Part shown: piece after piece, positions 56,229-64,000 of the stretch
How positions within the stretch are numbered: the stretch's first letter is position 1
Layout: every line of letters starts with the position of its first letter
NCBI GenBank assembly: GCA_020747065.1
Contig: JAGMVK010000002.1
Coordinates: 3,038,001 to 3,102,000 of the forward strand
Length of the DNA: 64,000 bases
Source: Cadophora sp. MPI-SDFR-AT-0126
Taxonomy: Eukaryota > Ascomycota > Leotiomycetes > Helotiales > Ploettnerulaceae
Direction: 5' to 3'
Notes under the pieces: generated by a model
What the model saw: the letters and a program-made list of their open reading frames with translations, nothing else
Told to the model about the DNA's origin: nothing
The model's database searches: none
Program-made: the position numbers and the translations under genes

Positions 56229-57083
56229 CTAACCCGCCTTTGTCGATCGCTTGTTTGGCTTTTTAATTTTGTGAGATTCCTTCAGTCGATCTAGTGCCTG
56301 CGTCGTCTCCACCGCCCACGAAACCAATGAGGGAAGGTAATCCTCAATCCCACGTAGTCTTGTTTCTAGATTGTCTCTCTCACCTGTAGCCTTCTCAAGT
56401 TGAGCAGACATACTAAGAACCTCATCTCGAAGAGTATCAGTGCAAGCTATTGTTTCCATGTTCTCACTGTATTGTGTAAGTGAGCGAATACTCGAGTTCG
56501 GGATATTATCATCTAGGTGGCTATTTGGATTAGATTAGTAACTATGATCAGGAAAGAAAGGGCCCGTAGTGTACCTTTGTTGAAGTGTCTGAACCACATC
56601 TTTGAGCCGTTCAACTTCCGAACGCAGTACTGCCACTTCATTGCTGTGATCAGTCTCCATTCTGTATTGATAGCTGGATGTATCATATGAATCGAAAAGT
56701 TGACTTGTTATAGATGACTCTGTAACTTGAGGAAATGGTATAAGAGAGACATTCGTTGAGAAAAAGGAAGGTGAGTTTGGAAAATGAGACAACGAGAAAA
56801 CTGGTTGTACAAGGTTCGAGGAATCTGAAGAGGGGGGTTGAAGGGAGTTGAAATCATAAGGAAAGGACGAATGTGAGAGATCCGACTTATTGATGGTCTC
56901 GAAGCATGGCATGTCTAATGTCGGTATGCTGCTACAGGTTGAAGCCACAACTGACAAATTTGAAGGGAAAACAACATATTGATCGCAATCAAGACATTTG
57001 AAAACCTGACGGGCGACCATAGGCGTTTCTTCGTACATGGTGTGAGAGTTACTTTGGGATGAAAGCTCGGACATACCTGACAA
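56229..57083 (-). CDS. Coiled-coil protein, 266 aa, one intron
   Basis: Exons 57083-56575 and 56520-56229 join across a 54-bp intron (GTACAC donor, TACTAATC branch site, TAG acceptor) and restore VQTLQQRSHLDDNIPNSS. The N-terminal half is Ser/Pro/Phe-rich with one CLDC pair. The coiled coil runs from EVAVLRSEVERLKDVVQTLQ through EVLSMSAQLEKATGERDNLE to LDRLKESHKIKKPNKRS. No family recognised. Its promoter region (271 bp) is shared with the divergent coiled-coil gene at 57355. Confidence 0.6.
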
Positions 57084-57354
57084 CGGTCTTCGAGGTTTTT
57101 GCAGGCCAAGACAGAGAATAGTTTTCTATTTCTGCCATGATCTCCAAGGAAGCTATCACTTCTAATAGTTCACTTCTGGAAGTCTGTCAGCCAACTCAGA
57201 GACACTAGGTTCTAATTTCAAAGGGGCAGTGCTATCCTATTTTTAGAGGGCAAGTGGCTTAGACGAATTCTACTATTGTACGACTTCTCAGCTCGAGATA
57301 TAATGTCCAACAAGAGACATATTCCGCATTTCTACAGCCCTTCAATCAAGAAAT

Positions 57355-57804
57355 ATGTCTTCTTCAAACTACTACGATGGTGGGTTAATCGAGGTCGGCC
57401 CATCATCTCCCCCTACCTCAATCAACTCGGACGGCCGAGAGAGCTACGAGGAGTCAGACTATGTCTATATAAAGTACCGTATTGCAAACAAACGGCTGTC
57501 ATCCATGGAGAATGAAATCATCGAGATGAAGACCACAATTGACAATTACGCTACGCTTATTCAGAACGAATCGCAATTTCGCGAGATGTGCCAGCTAGCC
57601 TTGCTTGATGAACAAATCAAGCATAGTGAATGCCGTGCGGCTTACTTGAGATTATTGCAGTTTTTAAATTCTCGGCTTCAATCCGGTGTTGGAGAAACAG
57701 TGGCTCAGAAGAGCCAAATCGAGCATCTTCTCATGGTGATAGGACAATTAGAAATGAAAATACAGAATATGAGGGAACAGCACTCTAGGGCTCTTTCCGT
57801 ATAA
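57355..57804 (+). CDS. Coiled-coil protein, 149 aa
   Basis: An intact intronless frame starting MSSSNYYDGGLIEVGPSSPP. An acidic/Ser-rich N-terminus is followed by a long coiled coil (IANKRLSSMENEIIEMKTTI; LLDEQIKHSECRAAYLRLLQ; IEHLLMVIGQLEMKIQNMRE). No family recognised. It is divergent to the gene at 56229-57083; the layout suggests co-regulation, and the two products could pair, but this is inference. Confidence 0.55.
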   Translation: MSSSNYYDGGLIEVGPSSPPTSINSDGRESYEESDYVYIKYRIANKRLSSMENEIIEMKTTIDNYATLIQNESQFREMCQLALLDEQIKHSECRAAYLRLLQFLNSRLQSGVGETVAQKSQIEHLLMVIGQLEMKIQNMREQHSRALSV

Positions 57805-59099
57805 GGCGTGAGACATTGGACAGACGTACGAGTAGAAGGAGCCCGAGGTTGATTGACTTGATCCTCCGTAAAATGTGTTTTTTCGACGCCTGGAAGAAAT
57901 ATAACTTGCTATGAAATAAAAAACGAGTGGGATTGTCAGTGCCATGATGCGACATGGGTATATGATTAATATGTCTAGAAGCTAGAGGTAACTTAGACTC
58001 GAAACCCAATTCACTCTAGTACACTTCAGCACAAGTACCGTTTAGAGAGCTCCTACAGTAAATGAATGCCATTATTGAGACCAGGGTTTCCTCTGGCAGT
58101 GAGTGAATGCACCTTTCCAGCCACTTGACAACAGCCCAAGTCATCCTGGTCGATATTTTGAAGGCTCTCATTGTGAATAGATACATCTGAGTGGATTCTC
58201 CTCTGGGATACAGCACAGTAATGAGGGACAGCACTCTTTCAAGGTATCATACAATACATATCCAACCATACTGTAAGAATACAAAAGAGAAGTAAGTTAT
58301 GGTTGAAACTCAAAGCCTGTTAAGCAGAATTCCAGTCGTTATCTTAGATATACGTGTGGAAGAACTAATGTTTCACAAATTGTATTTTGAAGACTTTTCA
58401 TGTAATTTAACATGAAGATCAAGATGTACTCGAAACTGGTAAACCCCGCTGCCATCTCATCATCCGCTGTACACCACTATGGCCATCCTTTGCTCCCAAA
58501 TGCGCTTCCTGCCTCATGATGCAGTTTCGATGCTATTCTAACCAAGTTGATTAGCACTGTGAGAAAATAAAATGTCACTTTCCAGGCTGACATACCTGCA
58601 TTATCCTTTAGTGGTAAAGATTTATGCCCACCCAATCACTTAGGTAGATGTGGCAGAGGTCTTATCGGGGGTGGTCCCGGACATGGTGGAAGCTGTGGAG
58701 CTGACGATGAGGTCCTCAGGAAAATGCGATTTATAGACATGACTAAGGTATGTATGCCAAACTTGTCACAATCGATCGAGCAGTTGAATTATCCTTCAAG
58801 AGTGTCAAGAAAGATACAGTACTGTACCGTACTGTAAGGAGATATAAATCCGCGAATAGTGGTTTCCAATGTCATCAGTCATCAATTAGGATCACGGTTG
58901 TCCAGAGTCAAGGTCATCAGCGTCCAGACAATGTCATCAATGTCATCAGATATGGGCCACAAACAAACAGGGGGTCAATAACCGTTTCTCATAAGATATT
59001 TGGATAAATCTTCGTCCTCTAATCCAATGCATAACTTACTCTAAGATCTTGCAATACAGATCTTATCATATCCTGTCCAAGTCGACGTTCTACTTCTAC
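57805..59099. other. Intergenic, no supportable gene
   Basis: Short motif-free frames. Near 58870-58945 ATGTCATCA and AGGTCATCA words recur, weakly like the GGTCATCA minisatellite core elsewhere. Confidence 0.3.
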
Positions 59100-59274
59100 T
59101 CAGGCTTTCGACCATAAACAACACGTCTGTTTGAAAATCAGTAAAGTATCTGGTACTATTAAAGGACCGAACGTACATCGGTATGTAACAATGGATACTT
59201 CGATCGTCGAGATTTTCCTCAACATCCTTGAGCAGTAACTCCACCTCTTCTTCCGTCCACCCATATGCGGCCAT
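59100..59274 (-). pseudogene. Possible SAM-methyltransferase C-terminal relic
   Basis: The frame MAAYGWTEEEVELLLKDVEE followed by NLDDRSIHCYIPMYV resembles the extreme C-terminus of secondary-metabolism-type SAM methyltransferases (WTxEEVxxLLxDVxxxLxDRSIHxYxPxYV). Nothing upstream gives the catalytic domain, so it is a fragment at best. Confidence 0.35.
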
Positions 59275-59596
59275 TTATAATGCATTTGGGAAACATTTCG
59301 CAAGTGCATCCCAGGCTCGCGAACGCAAAACGATATAGGCTGTTGATGGCATTGTCAAGTCCAGACTTACAGCTGCTCTAAGCCTAAATTCTCAAAGGTA
59401 GTCTACTAGTCTCATTGTCAAAGTACGGGCAATGGCAATTATCAACGATGAACTTCAACGCAAGAGATATAGCTATATATGCCATGCAACGGGGAACTCC
59501 TCTAAATCCGAGGATCCTACTGATCTTTGCAAATAGTCTCCTTGCCAGTAGCGGGATAGTAGCCCCGAGGAAACGCAACTGATTACGATCTATTTT

Positions 59597-60091
59597 TTTC
59601 TTCAGGGTTGTCGACTATCGCCCTCCCAGGATGAAGCACAGTCTTTGTTTTCCGCAATCAATCTGTCATGAGTACCAGCAACAGACAGATCTCCATCACG
59701 GAGCCAAAAACCCTGTCTACACGCTCGACTGGCGACTTTCGGTGGCTTTGAAACAAGGAAGCTTTTCGAAGATCCTCAAGAAAGATTCACTTACGCAATC
59801 ATGTTAATGGTCTTAGAGATCTTCAGTATGTCAACAGCTCGTTGGAAAATCTTTTCCGTCTCGTGATCAAAGGGCCCTATGGCTTCATCCAACAAGACAA
59901 TTTTGCAGCCTCTGATCATTATCTTGGAGATGGCTACCATCATCTTCTGTCCTCCACTTAGGCGTGATCCTGACTCTCCTACATTAGAATCGTACCCAAC
60001 CTGTTCAAATGTGTCATGGAACCCCAAGCTCCGAGCTGTCACTTCAATCTGTTGCTTGCCAAACGTTTCATTTGCAAATGTCAGGTTCTAA
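59597..60091 (-). pseudogene. ABC transporter nucleotide-binding domain fragment
   Basis: Readable blocks, high to low coordinates: NLTFANETFGKQQIEVTARS, the ABC signature GESGSRLSGGQ, Walker B KIVLLDEAIGPFDHETEKIF, and after a frame change WLRDGDLSVAGTHDRLIAEN. This is the C-terminal half of an MDR-type (ABCB) domain. The residue after Walker B differs from the usual DEAT/S, the H-loop segment is damaged, and membrane segments and Walker A are absent, so it is a relic. Confidence 0.75.
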
Positions 60092-62398
60092 TACTTGGTA
60101 CCAGTGAATGCATTGGAATCGTAGCGCAAACCATCATGCATAGAGATTGTGCTTGCAAAGACAAGATACAAATGGGCATAATTGCAAGGAACTTAATGCG
60201 GCTTGTTATATTATACGACTTAAGCAGTGAGGGAATACATTTTACATTTTACATTTACAATCTCATCAATATCTGGTTACGTGGAAAACAAGTCCATTCA
60301 CTCATGGAATGTGAGCTATTGAGTCATTGAACGATACCCGGGATACTACCGTTAATGATATACCAGCCTCCAAGGCGCTCGGTCATCTGTCAGATATTGT
60401 AAAACATAATCCTTCTCTGTAACATTATGATTAGACATTGCGAATGATGCGAAAGAGGTTCACCTTGCCAAGATGCTGTATATGTGATTGAAAAGCTGAT
60501 TGAAAAGCAGATATGAATTGTCGTGGTATGTAATTTCGTCCCAGAATGTCCGACCCTGTGACGCCCATCCCAGGCACTTCTATGGCTTCTTGGACGACAT
60601 CTTGCATTCGAAGTTGTTCTGAACGAGCCATTGCTTCTGATAGAAAACTCTTCGTGATTTGAATTGAATGTCCTTATGGCAATTGTATGGGAAACTCCTC
60701 AACTGGAGCTGAGTAGATGGATGGCTGGAAAAGCTAGACGGTGCACAATCTGGTCTTGCGCAATAGTATCTGACCGATACTGTGGATCTATAGTTGCAGA
60801 TATTCAGAAGTAAGATTCATTCCATCTAATGTCTAAGAAGGGTTCTGGGAAAGGAGAGTCTTGCTTGAAGCTATCGTAAACAACTGTGTTTAAGTGAGAA
60901 TTTGTTGTCGAGGTCGAATGCTGGAGAAAGGGATGAGATAGATCCGTTTGTAGACGTGAATGAAAGTCTGTAGATAATTTACTTACATCAGGACATAGCC
61001 ATAGGTAACAATCAATGGGTATAACTCAGAGTCTTTAAAGAGAGTCCTGGCATGGCTGTATTGCTGTTTTGGACGTCTGTGGTCCAACGATAACTCCAGT
61101 ACAGAATGAGATTTTGGGAGAGCGAGGCACAACATCAGCTGATAAAGAAAGTCAGTCCATGCTCAGAGTAAGAAGTTGTTCATTTCAATGGTTATCGGTA
61201 TTATGGTACTTGTTGTTCCGTTGTTTTTCATCAAATCTGGGTGGAGGTTGTTGAATGACCAACCGTGCACCCTCCATACAGTATATTGGTCGGGGTCCTT
61301 GACTCCATAGAACAGGAATAATTCAACATGCTCTGTAATTTAAGAGAGGCGATGATGTACCCGCAGGAAGGGTCTCGAGAGAGGAAGGGGGCCGGGGGGG
61401 AGGGGTGGGGGGGGATTAAAAGGAAGGGGAAGAGTCTGGAAACCCAAATCAGCTCTCTCTCTCTCATTCAACCTTGCCCATCATTCAAAATTGACAAACT
61501 CATTCTAGCTCTAACCATCGGCATTGACGTAAAGGTATCGAGTGCACAAACCTCATTATCTTCGATCATTCTCAAGAAAGACTGCAGGAGGCAGTGAGTT
61601 TGGACAAATTGTCAAACGTCAAATGCCGTACGGGAATTCTGGTCAGCTACATCACAACAGCCCAGATCGAGAGATCCAGAGAAGTTGCAATGAGATTTAT
61701 GGTAAGTTCCTAAAGTCCTCAGGCAGAGGGCTCTCTCTTAAGTAAGGTATTCGAGAAGCATAGATAGCACTAGGTTTTAGAAGACTCATTAATATAATAT
61801 TACAAGGATCTTCCAAGATGCATGATTTAGGATTCGAAAGCCCGCAGTATCTCATCTCTTGATTCAGTAATGGGAATGTTCTTGTTGCTATCTGAACTCC
61901 TGTCATGTAGCTGTCATGGCAGACTCGGGTTCCTCAATGTCATGCACTTTGCAGCATGCGATTAGTATGCAACTGTAGTACCCCAAGCTTCAATCTTAAT
62001 CCTTGTGGTCAGATGGATCCAGTTCATTGCAGCCAATCACTCCTTCACGCCTCGGTGGTGGCGTCAAGTTGATGCAATAAGCCTACAATGAAACTATGAA
62101 GTACTCGCATTGATGTAGAAATGGACGAATGAATGGGTAGGATAGTATGGCTCGGATACATTATAAATGTGCCATTCATGTGCTCTGCATATCAGGCGAC
62201 ATGACTCTCTAATGGTCGGGTAATGAGTTATGCGATAATCGCCACGGATATTTCCAGCACACTGACATGCCCGACCAACAGCCCAGACAAGTATCTCTAT
62301 TGTGATAGACAGCAAAGCAAACAGCAAGACCACAATATATTCTGCACCGCTAATCCATCTCGTCGACAAAGGTTATACTCATTCATCTGAAGAGGTCC
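60092..62398. other. 2.3-kb stretch without a supportable gene
   Basis: A 66-codon minus frame (60431-60631) and a 91-codon minus frame with a hydrophobic N-terminal segment (62094-62369) lack recognisable motifs. Simple sequence: a G-rich run near 61380-61420 and a CT run near 61455-61466. Confidence 0.35.
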
Positions 62399-63034
62399 CT
62401 AAACAAATCCAAATCTGAGTTTTTGGAGGTCTGGACCGAACACCCAATCTCCTTCTGTCCCGGGTCCTACCTCGGGACTTAATTCGGTTTTTACAGGTAT
62501 TCTCGCCCATGTCTGACAGCTGGGGCTCGACAGTCGAAGATTGCTGAAGGAATGAATCTCCTGCTGAACCAGGTCTGCTCTCTGACGCAAGAAATCCGAA
62601 TAGATTTCTCGATGATATTCCCATGTTGCAACAAATGATTGCAGAGCTTCTTGATTAACGGAACAGCCCTGATGAAAAGGTAATATGTGGCTTATACTTG
62701 TCAGCGATGTAGCTCTACTACATAGGAAGAATGCTTACATGTCGACAACCTTGGTAGGGGATATACGCCGTTTCATCTCAAACTTTGCGGTATCTCCTAC
62801 AGCGTTCCACAATCTGCATTGTATTTCGTCTTCGTCCGGTTTGATAAAATCTCCAACCTCCTTGGGCACTGTGGAAGGTATGGCTATGCCGCCGGTTCTG
62901 AAAACCTGGAGCGGATTGCCAAGAGTTACTGAACTCCAAGGGCTGTAGGGTGATGGTGGGACGATAAGAACATGGAATTCGATCGTTGAGGTTGGTTCGA
63001 GCTTGGCTGATGAGAAGGCGTTGTTTTGGAACAT
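62399..63034 (-). CDS. Hypothetical two-exon protein, about 184 aa
   Basis: Exon 1 (63034-62750, MFQNNAFSSAKLEPTSTIEF onward, with EVGDFIKPDEDEIQCRLWNA) and exon 2 (62668-62399, GCSVNQEALQSFVATWEYHR to the end) are both protein-like and join in phase across a GT...CAG interval of 81 bp. The donor GTTGTC is weak, so the junction is tentative; a nearby GTAAGC donor would not keep phase. No family recognised. Confidence 0.45.
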
Positions 63035-63871
63035 GGTGAGAGGTAGAATGACTGCTGTAATTCAGGTCTTGTGTTCTGATGGTCCTCGCGAGCAAATATT
63101 GAACTTCTTCATGGGAACCAGCCTTTTGACATGCAGTCCTCCGGAGTTTAAGGGTCGGTTAGACTTCACAGGATCCAGAGGGGTTGCCTAACTCGAGCCT
63201 TAGTGGTCATTCATTATCAGGTGTGCACACGGAGGGTGCCAAGTTAAAGAATCATTCATTGTCGGAGAATATCTTCTTGGCGGGGTATAGCCCATGCCGT
63301 TTTTCCAAGACAAAAGTCAAATGGAAGGAACCTGGTGAACAATTTGGGTGATAACGTTGACCGTACCTCAAATGTCTGGAAATATTGAGTGCGCCACCCT
63401 GCCAGCCTACGCATTTTCACCTGGTTAGCCAAACCCGGGCCTGGCTTGGTGCCTTCCGATTGGTGAGGATACTGTACGGTATGTATGCACTCCACCCTCA
63501 TTCGGCAAAAGAAAAAGAAATACACAATACCGTGGCTGATCAGGGTCTTCATTGGAGACGCCGCGAAAAGACTCACTGGTTATTACGTCTTTTCAAGGAT
63601 CATGCTGTCTCAAATCCTAGGTATTACAGACAAAGATTGCCACCCTCCCCCCGAAGTACTCCGTAAATTGCATGAACCGACGGCCGGTACCTTTGCGGTG
63701 ATGAACAATTCTTCACAGACATTCGCGTATTCTCACCCCCGCTTATCAGCCTAGCACATGGCAAGCGACAGCCACGCTTATGTAGCACTGACATGGGCCC
63801 ACTTCTGATCTGGTGAATTTACGAATGCCAGCCAGGATGCAGGGATGCCTGTTGGCGCCATCTCACTCAAC
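63035..63871. other. Intergenic, no supportable gene
   Basis: Overlapping frames at 63256-63754 on both strands, none with a motif. Confidence 0.3.
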
Positions 63872-64000
63872 CCACCTCGTTTTTGCAGCACCATCCACTT
63901 CGCTTTTGCACCACCATCCACCTCGCTTTTGCAGCACCATCCACCTCGTTTTTAGAGCACCATCCACTTCGCTTTTGCACCACCATCCACCTCGCTTTTG
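63872..64000. repeat. 23-bp minisatellite, at least five copies, runs off window end
   Basis: Unit CACCATCCAC(C/T)TCGCTTTTGCA plus C or G, repeated head to tail from about 63889 after a partial unit. Copies differ by single bases. The total length is unknown. Confidence 0.9.

Noticed and set aside
63872..64000. CRISPR-like array (also 32835-32920 and 48936-49313)
   Set aside because: Units abut with no unique spacers, and the genome is fungal; these are minisatellites or coding repeats.
1..64000. tRNA, rRNA or snRNA genes
   Set aside because: I scanned for T-loop and box-B words (GGTTCGAAT type) and found only isolated matches without acceptor pairing; a covariance-model search would be needed to be certain.

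Overview
The window looks like a gene-sparse, transposon-rich part of a filamentous ascomycete genome. A helotialean leotiomycete is my guess, not a proof. Pezizomycotina is supported by short introns (about 44-72 bp, GTAAGT-type donors, CTAAC-like branch points), a Zn2Cys6 regulator, AP-1-like bZIP factors, HET-domain NLR genes and a fungal fatty acyl-CoA reductase. Several dead genes also carry C-to-T type nonsense codons (TGG to TAG, CAG to TAG, CGA to TGA), which suggests RIP-like mutation.

Layout. 1-3.6 kb: a Copia-type LTR element sits exactly inside a dead HET-NB-ARC (NLR) gene whose 5' side faces a solitary terminal inverted repeat (TIR). 3.7-4.6 kb: a degenerate minisatellite. 4.9-10.4 kb: two bZIP-type genes, a 431-bp TA-flanked MITE and an orphan gene. 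10.6-11.4 kb: an AT-rich TIR element. 12.5-21.8 kb: the conserved core, made of a cohesin loader SCC2-like gene, a Zn2Cys6 factor with five introns, and a TCP11/SOK1-family gene. 22.2-26.4 kb: a piggyBac element with a pogo/Fot1 element nested in its terminal repeat. 26.4-37.9 kb: mostly unrecognised sequence with three small intact genes and a RecQ-like helicase relic. 37.9-41.8 kb: a dead hAT element abutting a truncated fatty acyl-CoA reductase. 42.7-50.2 kb: a MITE, a CBM48-like protein, a SAP-motif ORF, and a 4.75-kb TIR-bounded segment whose only gene is a HET-NB-ARC-TPR NLR, itself split by a MITE. 52.1-57.8 kb: a large patatin-like phospholipase followed by three small coiled-coil genes. 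59-64 kb: relics of a methyltransferase and an ABC transporter, a two-exon orphan gene, and a 23-bp minisatellite running off the edge.

The most unusual structure is the 45411-50156 segment. It has about 80-bp TIRs, a TA target duplication, no transposase, and a non-self-recognition NLR as cargo. The dead NLR at 1.1-2.7 kb lies in the same orientation and at a similar distance (about 0.96 against 0.83 kb) from a TIR of the same family. This suggests a family of non-autonomous TIR elements that carry NLR genes. The TIRs contain tandem 17-bp repeats, as do those of a third MITE family. The pogo element here has an 18-bp-period version, which hints at mobilisation by a pogo/Fot1 (CENP-B-like) transposase.
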